Assembly (NCBI RefSeq): GCF_001662075.1
Contig: NZ_LYPL01000005.1
Span: 186,001 to 250,000, forward strand
DNA: 64,000 bases
Reading direction: 5' to 3'
Source: Rhizobium bangladeshense
Lineage (GTDB): Bacteria > Pseudomonadota > Alphaproteobacteria > Rhizobiales > Rhizobiaceae
The notes beneath the pieces were generated by a model, which was not told the DNA's origin, ran no database searches, and saw only the letters and a list, made by a program, of their open reading frames with translations. A program made the position numbers and the translations under genes. This document shows positions 18,792-26,748 of the stretch, piece by piece; position 1 is the first letter of the stretch; every line of letters begins with the position of its first letter.

Positions 18792-20633
18792 TTGCCGAAT
18801 CTGAATGGGAATTCCAAGCCTTCGCGCTTGAGCTGGCGTTCTTTGTGCGCCGACATCTGCGGAAAGGCAGTGAGGACGGCGGCGGCCGCCCTTCTTGCGC
18901 TTGCGGTTTCCTCGCCGGTATTCGTCAGTACGCCTTCTCAGGCCGCGGGCGACACCCGCAGCCTCAAGCTCTATTTCATCCATACCGGCGAAAAAGCCGT
19001 CATCACCTACAAGCGTAACGGCAAGTTCGACCCCAAGGGCCTGGAGCAGCTGAACCGCTTCCTGCGCGACTGGCGCAAGAACCAGCCGACGAAGATGGAT
19101 CCGCGCCTGTTCGACCTGATCTGGGAAGTCTATCGCCAGAGCGGTTCACGGGACTATATCAATGTTGTCTGCGGCTTCCGCTCGCCGGCGACCAACGAGA
19201 TGCTGCGCGGCCGCTCGCGCAAATCCGGCGTTGCCGAAAAGAGCCAGCACATGCTCGGCAAGGCGATGGACTTCTTCATTCCCGACGTCAAGCTGGCGAC
19301 GCTTCGCGCCATCGGCATGAAGATGCAGGTCGGCGGTGTCGGCTTCTATCCGAAATCGGGTTCGCCCTTCGTGCACATGGACGTCGGCGGTGTTCGCGCC
19401 TGGCCGCGCATGAGCCGCGACGAGCTTGTCCGGCTTTTCCCGAACGGCAATACGATCCATATTCCGGCCGACGGCAAGCCGCTGCCGGGCTACCAGCAGG
19501 CGATGGCCGACTACAAGCGCCGGGCCAACGGCACGCAGATCGAGATCGCCAGCGCTTCCGAATCGGCACCGAAGCATAAGACGCTGTTTGAGGCGCTCTT
19601 CGGCGGTGGCGCCGACGAGCAGGAGGACGATTCCGACGATTCGGCCCCGGTCGCCGTCGCCAAGGCGACGCCGCCGAAGGCCGAGCCTGCCCCTGCCGAG
19701 CCGCAGCAGACCGAGGTCGCCAATGTGAACGCGCCGGTGCCGCAGGTTCGTCCGGCATTCAGCAGCCAGCCGGCCGGTAGCGAAGTGGCAAGCGCGCTGG
19801 TCGCGCCTCCTTCGGGTAATGCCGCGCAGCAGGCGCTGGCCGCCGCGCTCCCGGCCGATCAGGCCCAGCCGCAGCAATTCGCCGATCTCAGCGGCTACAG
19901 CATCCCGGTCCCCTCGCTTCTTGGCCAGCGCCGCGCGCCCGGCGATGCCGAAGTCGCGTCGACCGATCCCGCCATGCTGAGCGGAATGCCGGTTCCGACG
20001 CCGGTCGAACGTCCTGCCCTTGCCGAGAAGCTTCTCGCTGCGGCCAATGCCGATCCGGAAGCAGAGGCCGACGAGGTCGATCAGGACGGCGGACTGTCTC
20101 CTGCCCTTGCCGCTGCGCTCGACCAGCAGAACAAGGGTGACAAAAACCAGGTCGCCGCGCACTCGCCCGAGATGACGGTAGAGCAGGCGATCAACGCGGC
20201 GATGCCGCAACAGGCGCCTGCCCAGAAACCGTCGCTTCAGCTCGCAGCCCTGGCGCCAGCAACGAAGTCGGCAAGCTTCGGCGACGCCTTCGACGAACCG
20301 GCCGCCGAAAACGCCGTGGTGCCGGCTCTTCCCACCAAGGGTGGCCGCCCGACGCAGAAGCAGGCCGCCGCAGCCGACGCCAGCCGCGCGACAGTGCGGA
20401 CCGAGCCGAAGCTGACGCAGAAGATGATTTCGCAGTGGGCGCTGACCAATGCCCGTCTCGAAATGGCCTCCAAGCAGGTCAAGGCGCCGCGCTTCGTCAG
20501 CCAGACGATGCGCGCCCAGCCGACCGCCGTCTACGCCGAAGGCTTCAACGTCAAGACTGCTTCGGTCGATCCGGCCCGTTTCAGCGGCACGGCCGTCAAC
20601 TTCATGGAGGTGCGCAAGTTCAATACGAACTGA
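18792..20633 (+). CDS. DUF882/YcbK-type envelope peptidase-like protein with long tail
   Basis: Exported protein of 613 residues starting at TTG 18792. A signal peptide (about 25-52) is followed by a DUF882 domain (about 55-215) of the M15-like fold, with the zinc-site segments RSPATNEMLRG, SQHMLGKAMDFF and PFVHMDVG; related proteins act on peptidoglycan cross-links. The remaining 400 residues are low-complexity Ala/Pro/Gln-rich sequence with no recognisable domain. A hairpin with a U-run follows at 20662. Catalytic activity is inferred from the fold. Confidence 0.88.
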   Translation: MPNLNGNSKPSRLSWRSLCADICGKAVRTAAAALLALAVSSPVFVSTPSQAAGDTRSLKLYFIHTGEKAVITYKRNGKFDPKGLEQLNRFLRDWRKNQPTKMDPRLFDLIWEVYRQSGSRDYINVVCGFRSPATNEMLRGRSRKSGVAEKSQHMLGKAMDFFIPDVKLATLRAIGMKMQVGGVGFYPKSGSPFVHMDVGGVRAWPRMSRDELVRLFPNGNTIHIPADGKPLPGYQQAMADYKRRANGTQIEIASASESAPKHKTLFEALFGGGADEQEDDSDDSAPVAVAKATPPKAEPAPAEPQQTEVANVNAPVPQVRPAFSSQPAGSEVASALVAPPSGNAAQQALAAALPADQAQPQQFADLSGYSIPVPSLLGQRRAPGDAEVASTDPAMLSGMPVPTPVERPALAEKLLAAANADPEAEADEVDQDGGLSPALAAALDQQNKGDKNQVAAHSPEMTVEQAINAAMPQQAPAQKPSLQLAALAPATKSASFGDAFDEPAAENAVVPALPTKGGRPTQKQAAAADASRATVRTEPKLTQKMISQWALTNARLEMASKQVKAPRFVSQTMRAQPTAVYAEGFNVKTASVDPARFSGTAVNFMEVRKFNTN

Positions 20634-20655
20634 GCGTGCCGATCATCGGAATATC

Positions 20656-20690
20656 GAAAAACCGCTGGAGCGATCCGGCGGTTTTTCTTT
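20656..20690 (+). terminator. Rho-independent terminator after DUF882 gene
   Basis: An 8-bp stem (20662-20669 with 20674-20681, one G-T pair, tetraloop GCGA) is flanked by AAAAA before and TTTTTCTTTT after, the classic intrinsic terminator. The same stem recurs inverted at 20748-20769. Confidence 0.85.
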
Positions 20691-20737
20691 TGGTCGTTTC
20701 GATCGGACCGTGAATGTTCGGCCCGGCTCGTTCTCCG

Positions 20738-20770
20738 CAAAAGAAAAGCCGCCGGATCGCTCCAGCGGCT
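20738..20770 (-). terminator. Rho-independent terminator of the truncated gapR gene
   Basis: A stem (GCCGCCGGA / TCCAGCGGC with loop TCGC) is preceded on the plus strand by AAAAGAAAA, a U-tract for minus-strand transcripts leaving gapR. It is almost an exact inverted copy of the DUF882 terminator 80 bases away. Confidence 0.8.
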
Positions 20771-20796
20771 TGTCGACATCGGTAATGCCAGTCGGA

Positions 20797-20931
20797 TCAG
20801 CCTTCCGGCGGGGACTCGATCATGCCGAGCGCGTGCAGATAGGTGTCGAGGATCGCTTCCTCTTCCATGCGCTCCTGCTCGTCCTTTTTGCGCAGCGCCA
20901 CGACCTTCTTCAGGATCTTGGTGTCGAAGCC
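20797..20931 (-). pseudogene. gapR: 3' end of gapR (DUF2312 nucleoid protein), cut by island
   Basis: The minus strand encodes 44 residues beginning [16 protein letters not shown] and ending [10 protein letters not shown], then TGA. This is the C-terminal half of GapR/DUF2312, a dimeric protein that tracks overtwisted DNA in alphaproteobacteria. Directly upstream of the first Gly codon comes TAA in frame and unrelated sequence, so the N-terminal half is absent here. Either the gene is broken, or the island restored a full-length copy at its far end, outside this window. The terminator on its 3' side is intact. Confidence 0.85.
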
Positions 20932-20945
20932 TTAACCCCCTGTCC
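20925..20945. other. Left boundary of integrated island (putative attachment site)
   Basis: The gapR coding match ends at 20931 and is followed by CTTAACCCCCTGTCCGG, with no further similarity to gapR. The crossover presumably lies in or near CTTGGTGTCGAAGCC (20917-20931). A matching copy of this short core next to gapR N-terminal codons would be expected at the right end of the island. No such copy could be looked for beyond 64000. Confidence 0.6.
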
Positions 20946-21088
20946 GGTTCTTATGTTCCTCTCAGAAACAGAGCATCCGCCGACTAGGCGGATACCGCTT
21001 TACCTTGATGCGAATGCATGCCGGAACAAGCGTGTCCTCTCGCTGGCGCAGGGCCGGCATGCTTTCATTCGAATCAAGACAAACTGTC

Positions 21089-21150
21089 GGGCGTAGCCCG
21101 TCCTTTTCGACCGTTAGGTCGCATGGACCCGTCCAAAGGACGGGCTATGA
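21089..21150. repeat. Nested inverted repeat near island left end
   Basis: A perfect 12-bp inverted repeat (AGCCCGTCCTTT near 21096-21107 and AAAGGACGGGCT near 21135-21146) encloses a second small hairpin CGACC-GTTA-GGTCG. The whole unit could form a branched structure about 160 bases inside the island. It may be a recombinase or replication-protein binding structure or an RNA hairpin; the sequence gives no direct proof. The rest of 20946-21230 holds no gene that I can support. Confidence 0.6.
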
Positions 21151-21230
21151 CGCTCCGATGGCAACGGGCCGGTGTGTTGCCGTCGGCTCGCTCGCGGTTA
21201 ATTAACCTTCCATCTTGAATCTACGGCTTA

Positions 21231-21611
21231 CTAGCTTTCGTCGCCAGCCTTCGGTTCCCCCGTAGTCACCTTCTTCATTGAGCGTCGCTTCGATTTTGAT
21301 TTCTCTGCGGGCTCCCGCGGCTGGGCGACTGCTGCTTTCGGCTGGCGAAATTTGTTCAGCCTGAGATTTTTGCCGGAAGTATTGTGATTGAACACTCCCC
21401 AGCCACGACCGGCGGAAGGCGCGACGAATTCGATACCGCTCTCTTCGTAAAAGTGCTGAACAAGCAGCGCGTACTGTGGCAGTTCGCGCAGACCGCGCTC
21501 GACGCGGTATACCGTTGCTCGCGAGATACCCGCGTGCTTCTCGACCTGCTCTTGGCTTAAGCCAAGAAACTCTCTCGCGACCTTCAGGATCTCTGGCGGC
21601 ACCATCAGCAT
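21231..21611 (-). CDS. XRE-family helix-turn-helix regulator
   Basis: A 126-residue protein with an N-terminal HTH_3 domain (about 8-62: ILKVAREFLGLSQEQVEKHA, then GISRATVYRVERGLR), and a basic Lys/Arg-rich tail (SKSKRRSMKK). It most likely represses its own promoter and that of the divergent AAA-protease gene; a perfect 11-bp inverted repeat lies between them. Two closely spaced ATG codons (21611 and 21605) could serve as start. Typical first gene of an island. Confidence 0.85.
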   Translation of the reverse strand: MLMVPPEILKVAREFLGLSQEQVEKHAGISRATVYRVERGLRELPQYALLVQHFYEESGIEFVAPSAGRGWGVFNHNTSGKNLRLNKFRQPKAAVAQPREPAEKSKSKRRSMKKVTTGEPKAGDES

Positions 21612-21663
21612 AAGGATTCATTGCCATGTATCCACAGGCGCCGCAAATTGATGGAAATAAATG

Positions 21664-21720
21664 TTGACGCCGGGATGCGGGCGCCTTCCATTGGATGCGA
21701 AATGCATCCAATGGAGTCGC
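21664..21720. promoter_or_regulatory. Divergent promoter with 11-bp inverted-repeat operator
   Basis: CCATTGGATGC (21688-21698) and GCATCCAATGG (21704-21714) form a perfect inverted repeat with a 5-base spacer. A TTGACG -35-like hexamer lies at 21664-21669, which would place the -10 region of a plus-strand promoter over the left arm. The site sits between the XRE gene (leftward) and the AAA-protease gene (rightward), as expected of an XRE operator. Binding is inferred. Confidence 0.65.
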
Positions 21721-21820
21721 AATGATGCTGAATCCTTTATCGCCAGTCTCGCAGACAATCGAAGCATCCCGAATCAATCGGCTTGACCCCGGCCCTTTCC
21801 GGACTGTGAGGACTGCGTGA

Positions 21821-23680
21821 ATGCACCATCGTCTCGATAACAAGGTCTTTCAGGAGACCAGCAGGAACGCAGCACAATTCCTGATGCTTTGCGCCCTTCG
21901 CAAAGCGCTTCGTGGCACTGACCAGTTTAAGTACGACACCAGTGGGATCATTGTGTGCCTCGTCGACAAGGAGTGGATCTGGCACGCGAAGTCCGCAGCG
22001 ATGCTGCTGATGACCGGCGGCCGGGATCGTTCGTACTACGACGACTTCCGCCGGCCCGTTTACGTTATCGGCGAATCTATCCGCCGTTCCGCAGGGAAGG
22101 GCGTCGAAGATTTCACCGTCTTCCGCCCGGATCATCAGGTCATCTACTTGGCTTCATCGCTACAAGGGGTGAAACACTCCCTTCAGTTGGCCGCGGATGT
22201 GATTGTCGACGTGAAGACACCGAACGCACGTCACATCCTTGCCGCGCGAGAGGTTCTCGGCTTGGAGGACATCGACAGACCGTTAGCAGAAGCGATCGCG
22301 CAGCAGCCGGCTGAGATCGTGGTGGGCCTCACCGCTAGGCGGTCTCTTAAAGGGCTCGATCTCGCTACATTAACATCACCCATCACCGCGCCCGATCGCT
22401 CGCCGAAGCTTTCCGACCTTCCGGGTTACGGGCCCGCCCGCGCCTGGGTCGGCGCGATCAAGCAGGACGTGGCGGAGTGGCGGGATGACAAGTTGCCGTG
22501 GTCTGACGTCGACAGAGGCGTCCTTCTCGTCGGCCCGCCAGGAACCGGCAAGACCTTGTTTGCCACTGCGCTTGCCAACGAGCTCGGCTTCGATCTTGTA
22601 TCTACGTCGGTTGGCGCCTGGCAGGGATCAAACAAGGGCTACCTGGGCGACATGCTGGCCGCCATGTCCGCGTCCTTCGCCGACGCCACCTCGCGCCGCG
22701 GCGCGGTGCTGCTGGTGGACGAGCTTGACGCTATTGGAGATCGCACCACGATGCGTGGAGACCACGCGTTCTACGAGGGTAACGTGATCGGCCGGTTCCT
22801 CGAGTTGACAACGCATGCTCTCGAGCAGCCTGGGACGATCATAGTCGGAGCGACGAACTACGGGCACCTGATCGACAACGCGATCCTGAGGTCCGGACGC
22901 TTGGAGAAGCATGTTCATCTCGATCTCCCGGAGGACAAAGAGCGCGCAGAGATCCTAGCCTACCACTTGAATCGTTCGTTATCGGCAGCGGAGCTCCGCG
23001 AAGTCACGGACAAACTGAGGCTCGCGACGCCTGCCGACTTGGAAAAGCTGGCACGAGCCGCCAAGCGCGCAGCAAGAATTCGACGCGCCGTCGTCAGCAT
23101 TCGGGATGTGGAGGCGGCCCTTCCGGCAAAAATTCCGCTACCAGAAGCCGTCGTGCATCGCATCTGCGTGCACGAGATCGGTCACGCGTTGATGACGATG
23201 GCGTCGGCGTTGGGTGATGTGATCAGCATTAGGGTCGAATCCCATATGATTGAAGGCGAACCGGTGCAGGACGGCGGACGCGTGCATTATAAGATGCGCG
23301 ACTCGGCGTTGCCGGTCGAGAAGGATCTGCTTGCCAGGATAAGGATAATGCTCGGAGGCACCGCTGCCGAGGAAGTGGTGTTCGGCAGCAGGTCTATCGG
23401 CGCCGGCGGCTTTGAAGGCAGCGATCTCGACCAGGCGACGAGGCTGGCCTATCGCCTCGTGGCAAGCTATGGGCTTGGCAAAGGGCTTCGCTATCAGGTC
23501 GGCGCCGACCGAATTGATGGCTCCTTCCTTCCTTCGCCCGAGCTGCGCGCCGAAGTCGATGGAATCCTTGCTCGCGAGTATCGCGCTACGAAGGACATCC
23601 TAACGAAGGAAAAAACTCGTCTGATGCGGTTGGCAGCCGAACTGGTCGTCGATCGTCAGATGACTATAGACAAAGGCTAA
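21821..23680 (+). CDS. FtsH-like AAA+ zinc metalloprotease, apparently soluble
   Basis: A 619-residue protein with an unfamiliar N-terminal region (1-200), an AAA+ ATPase domain (Walker A GPPGTGKT at 238-245, Walker B AVLLVDELDAIGD at about 295-307, arginine-finger region RSGRLEKHV), and an M41-type peptidase domain with HEIGH at 451-455 and a likely Asp ligand in FEGSDLDQATRLA. Unlike housekeeping FtsH it has no N-terminal transmembrane pair; the first 200 residues probably handle substrate recognition. It is expected to unfold and degrade proteins. GAGGAC precedes ATG 21821. Divergent from an XRE gene and followed by two small unknown genes. Confidence 0.88.
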   Translation: MHHRLDNKVFQETSRNAAQFLMLCALRKALRGTDQFKYDTSGIIVCLVDKEWIWHAKSAAMLLMTGGRDRSYYDDFRRPVYVIGESIRRSAGKGVEDFTVFRPDHQVIYLASSLQGVKHSLQLAADVIVDVKTPNARHILAAREVLGLEDIDRPLAEAIAQQPAEIVVGLTARRSLKGLDLATLTSPITAPDRSPKLSDLPGYGPARAWVGAIKQDVAEWRDDKLPWSDVDRGVLLVGPPGTGKTLFATALANELGFDLVSTSVGAWQGSNKGYLGDMLAAMSASFADATSRRGAVLLVDELDAIGDRTTMRGDHAFYEGNVIGRFLELTTHALEQPGTIIVGATNYGHLIDNAILRSGRLEKHVHLDLPEDKERAEILAYHLNRSLSAAELREVTDKLRLATPADLEKLARAAKRAARIRRAVVSIRDVEAALPAKIPLPEAVVHRICVHEIGHALMTMASALGDVISIRVESHMIEGEPVQDGGRVHYKMRDSALPVEKDLLARIRIMLGGTAAEEVVFGSRSIGAGGFEGSDLDQATRLAYRLVASYGLGKGLRYQVGADRIDGSFLPSPELRAEVDGILAREYRATKDILTKEKTRLMRLAAELVVDRQMTIDKG

Positions 23681-23740
23681 CCGGGCAGACGGTAGCGGCA
23701 ATTGCCACGAGAGGACAACGCCCAGCCAAAGGGAGAAGTA

Positions 23741-24019
23741 ATGGAAATCAAAGTATATTGTCACGAAATCGTATCTGGATCGGACGTCGGGATGCATTTC
23801 TCGGCCTCGCTTGAACTGTCGGTCGCTGCGGCGGGGGAGTACCGTCGAGCGTTTCGGGTTCTTGATCCGGGAGGCTCACCTCTCGGCAGCCTCGCCATTT
23901 ATGAAATGGTCCTGCAGTTGCCCGATTTCGCAACGATGATCGATCTTCTTAACTCGCCCCAATCCTTGCTCTACACCTGCTTGAAAAACCGAAGGATCGT
24001 TGCGTTTAGCCAGGATTAG
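23741..24019 (+). CDS. Small protein of unknown function, downstream of AAA-protease
   Basis: A 92-residue product starting at ATG 23741 after GGGAGAAG; upstream in-frame codons lack a ribosome site. It begins MEIKVYCHEIVSGSDVGMHF and has no transmembrane segment. It lies 60 bases after the FtsH-like gene in the same direction and could be its substrate, adaptor or an unrelated cargo gene. I do not recognise a family. Confidence 0.65.
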   Translation: MEIKVYCHEIVSGSDVGMHFSASLELSVAAAGEYRRAFRVLDPGGSPLGSLAIYEMVLQLPDFATMIDLLNSPQSLLYTCLKNRRIVAFSQD

Positions 24020-24098
24020 GCTGGGCTGGCCTTGGGCCGTTTGCAGTTCAGCCGCGGTTGCGACGGACCGATTTAACGGAAGCCGCTTCAGGACCGAG

Positions 24099-24521
24099 TC
24101 ATTCGCAGCTCCATGCCTCATCCACGGTGATCTTCCCGTTCAGCAGGTCGAATCCTCTGTCAAATGCATCCTCGATGGCATCGTCGTAGAGTAGGTCCGA
24201 ACTTAGTCGCCTGCGCAGTTCTTTCTTCGCATTGTCACGCAGTCTGTATGACGGCCAGCCGATTATGCGTTCCTGCGCCCGCGCGTTCACGGAGCCGCAG
24301 TAGCAATCATCGAACGAACCTATCGTAAGGATGTCGATCAGAGAGCCTAGCCGAATCCTCGAGAGTGAGCGTGCTAGCCGAACCTCTTCTATCAGGTCGG
24401 CCCTTCGTCCACTCACTTCATGAAGGGCGGCAATTGTGCCGGGATGAAATCGTCTTGCTGCGTGCACGGGGTTTCCTCGTCTGTTCGGATCGATGCTCGG
24501 CGAACCCTGCGGCGGCGTCAA
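24099..24521 (-). CDS. Hypothetical protein
   Basis: A 140-residue, soluble, Arg-rich product on the minus strand with predicted helices (DLIEEVRLARSLSRIRLGSL and later NAKKELRRRLSSDLLYDD). It faces the preceding genes and is divergent from the next. I recognise no domain. The acidic C terminus and balanced composition suggest a real gene; the first 25 residues may be untranslated. Confidence 0.55.
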   Translation of the reverse strand: MTPPQGSPSIDPNRRGNPVHAARRFHPGTIAALHEVSGRRADLIEEVRLARSLSRIRLGSLIDILTIGSFDDCYCGSVNARAQERIIGWPSYRLRDNAKKELRRRLSSDLLYDDAIEDAFDRGFDLLNGKITVDEAWSCE

Positions 24522-24684
24522 CTCGCTGCTGTGAAAATTGATGGTGGAACTATGACAGTCGCCACGGCGAGTCCTGCCGGTGACCCTTAACTTGCAGAAG
24601 CGTCAGCGAATCCTTTGTCAGCCGATTGACGCCCGTTTCGTGCGGCGCCACGCTATCTCCAGCAATCATCCAGGAGACAAGGTT

Positions 24685-25212
24685 TTGATCCTCTACCACT
24701 TCACATCTGCCGCCCATCTCCACGGAATATCAAAATTTGGCCTGACGGTAGGCGACGTGGTCACCGACATTGACACCTTCAAGGGGAAGATCGGCGTCTG
24801 GCTGACGACGTCGGAGACCCCCGAGGGGCACGGACTAGAAGGCAGCATGGTCGACAAATCAGAATTCAGGCTGGCGGTCGACGTCCCAGAAAACAAGCTG
24901 CTTTGGAAATGGAGCGATTGGGCGCGAGAAAATCTGTCGCTACGCACGAGGATTCTCCTCGACACTGGGGATGTCGATCGCTCCGAAGATTTCTATGTTT
25001 ATTTCGGCTGGCTGCCTGCCGAACGCATCATGCAAGTCACATCCACAAAGACCGGAAGAACGGAAACCGATTGGGGCCGCGAGCGGCCGGACAGCCTTCT
25101 GGTGCCAGGGGTTCCGTTCGGAAAGCGATACGAGTGGCAAAAACGCACCCTTCGCAATGTGCACGAGGTGCTGACTCTAATGACCGCACAACCTTCCGGC
25201 CTCGCCAACTGA
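24685..25212 (+). CDS. Hypothetical protein with possible ADP-ribosyltransferase-like start
   Basis: I choose TTG 24685, which has AGGAG 8 bases upstream, giving 175 residues starting (M)ILYHFTSAAHLHGISKFGL; the open frame reaches back to GTG 24580 without a ribosome site. The YHFT...I...GL pattern at the N terminus resembles the first strand of DarT- and RNA 2'-phosphotransferase-like ADP-ribosyltransferase folds, but I cannot see a clear catalytic Glu, so this is a weak inference. The rest (VWLTTSETPEGHGLEG, DFYVYFGWLPAERIMQV) is conserved-looking and soluble. No antitoxin partner is obvious. Confidence 0.55.
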   Translation: MILYHFTSAAHLHGISKFGLTVGDVVTDIDTFKGKIGVWLTTSETPEGHGLEGSMVDKSEFRLAVDVPENKLLWKWSDWARENLSLRTRILLDTGDVDRSEDFYVYFGWLPAERIMQVTSTKTGRTETDWGRERPDSLLVPGVPFGKRYEWQKRTLRNVHEVLTLMTAQPSGLAN

Positions 25213-25229
25213 AGAGAATATGACCGCCA

Positions 25230-25469
25230 ATGTTCACTTGCTATACCGAGGTCGCAAGAGTCGAGCGTTTGATCGAGGTTGCCCTAATGAGCACTTCGAT
25301 GAAAGAATTGGATGGTGTAATTCGAGCCGCGATCGCTGCTCTAATCCTGAAAAATATGACGGATGAAAAACGAGCCTTTATAGAATCGGGCCAGCCCCGG
25401 CTCTGCCGAGCATTGGCGGGTTCGTACAATAGCGGCATCTATGCTGACGTCCCTTTTATATCCCGATGA
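25230..25469 (+). CDS. Possible small protein
   Basis: A 79-residue open frame from ATG 25230, 17 bases after the preceding stop, with a helical middle part (MSTSMKELDGVIRAAIAALI). No family is recognised and the ribosome site is poor. It may be a real short downstream gene or chance; low confidence. Confidence 0.3.
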   Translation: MFTCYTEVARVERLIEVALMSTSMKELDGVIRAAIAALILKNMTDEKRAFIESGQPRLCRALAGSYNSGIYADVPFISR

Positions 25470-25544
25470 AGTTGGCCGGCTCGGGTCTCTGCCGCGTACC
25501 AGTTCGCATAGTGCGTTGTCCGAGCCATGTGACGATTAAGGTCA

Positions 25545-25784
25545 TCGCTCCATCCGACCTCCACACAGGTCCACGCTCCCCAATCCGACCTTTGCGGCAT
25601 CAACCTCGTTCCTGGCTACCTGGAGACGCTCCGGGTCGGCGCCGCCCTCCTTCACCGCCCTGCGTGCGGCCATCAGCTCCACTACTAAACGCTTTCATCT
25701 TCCGGCAGGTCCGGTGGTCCTTCTCCACAGACGGCGCGCACGACCATGTAGCGGCCGTCTGGCGTCGTGAGCACGCCTTCGTTA
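25545..25784 (-). pseudogene. Broken small rhizobial protein gene ('biopolymer transporter Tol'-type)
   Basis: The minus strand reads GVLTTPDGRYMVVRAVCGEG, then a stop, then, in another frame, VELMAARRAVKEGGADPER and RNEVDAAKVGLGSVDL. These blocks match a widespread short protein of Rhizobiales and relatives that databases sometimes label biopolymer transporter Tol (pattern TPDGRYIVVRGRLWR... LMAARRAVK... VDAAKRALGERGPVWW). The frame is interrupted and the tryptophan-rich end is changed, so it is a pseudogene. It directly follows the metallophosphoesterase gene. Confidence 0.65.
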
Positions 25785-26306
25785 TTCTTCAAAGAATTCC
25801 TCCCCGCCGCCGCCGATAGGCTTCCTACGCAGGATGACATCGAGTGTGACAGGACGGAGGCCCTGCGCGTCGACGCCGACGTCGAACTGGCGAGGCAGGG
25901 GCTTCAGCCGGCCGTGGGAGTGGCCGTGCAGGTTGATGGACTTCTTCGCCATCTGGTTCCACGTCCGGAAAGCATAGTGGCACAGGATGAGGTGATGTCC
26001 GTCGTGCCTTATCTCCGCATAGTGCTGTACACTGTCCCAGCCTGACGAGCCGGTCGTCGTCGCCGGATCGTTGTTGCCAACGATCAAATGCTTGCGGCCG
26101 TTCAGTTTCGCCAGGAGCTCGTCGCAGCTTCCGGCCCTCGCCGACATGACATCACCCAGATGCCAGACCTCGTCGTCAGGGTTGATCGTCTCGTTCCAAA
26201 TCTGGATGAGCGTGACGTCGTGTTCGACCATGTTGGGAAACGGTCGCCGGTCAAGGCGGAGGACACGGGGATCGCCGAAATGGGTGTCACCTGTAAAATA
26301 GATCAT
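25782..26306 (-). CDS. Calcineurin-like metallophosphoesterase
   Basis: A 174-residue minimal phosphoesterase with the complete set of metal-binding motifs: GDTHFGD (Asp and His), WHLGDV, GNND, LCHYAF, and HGHSHG. Proteins of this small cytoplasmic type hydrolyse phosphomonoesters or diesters; the substrate is unknown. It is monocistronic on the minus strand, with pseudogene sequence directly after it. Possibly a frequent passenger with the small pseudogene behind it, since both are known as neighbours in rhizobia. Confidence 0.88.
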   Translation of the reverse strand: MIYFTGDTHFGDPRVLRLDRRPFPNMVEHDVTLIQIWNETINPDDEVWHLGDVMSARAGSCDELLAKLNGRKHLIVGNNDPATTTGSSGWDSVQHYAEIRHDGHHLILCHYAFRTWNQMAKKSINLHGHSHGRLKPLPRQFDVGVDAQGLRPVTLDVILRRKPIGGGGEEFFEE

Positions 26307-26748
26307 TGGCGATATCTGGCGCTTTGAACTCGAACGTCTACCGGGAGGCCGCCCTAGCTACCTTCATGGAAAAGGAGCCTCGGTCGCTTTTCACCGCTGG
26401 TTCCCGCTGATCTTCTCCAGACTCGGAGCTGTCAGTTGGAACCGAGTCAGGCCCACAGAAGTCGTACTAACCCAGGTGTGGCTCCGGCTGTCCGCTTCGC
26501 GCCCTAGCCTTCGATGCAGCTCGCCCCTGTTCTCCCCAGCCGCAGCGACGTCGTCCTCCCGCCACTCTTCGACGACATCTCTGTCGAGTAGATCCTCCAC
26601 GATCCGCGCCTTGAAGACATTGAACTATTCCAACGACGCGGAAATCCTGAACTTGCTGAGACGTCGCAGTTGATGTTGCGGGCGGAAGGTGATCCTGTGT
26701 CTGGAGTTGAGTCCTCGCCATCCTTTCCACTTAGGGTTCGAGCAAGCA
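26307..26748. other. Intergenic stretch with possible gene debris
   Basis: No intact gene can be supported here. On the minus strand a short coding-like run (VEDLLDRDVVEEWREDD, about 26520-26600) has no start or known relatives and is preceded by a stop; it may be a remnant. The last part serves as leader for the ABC transporter gene. Confidence 0.4.
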
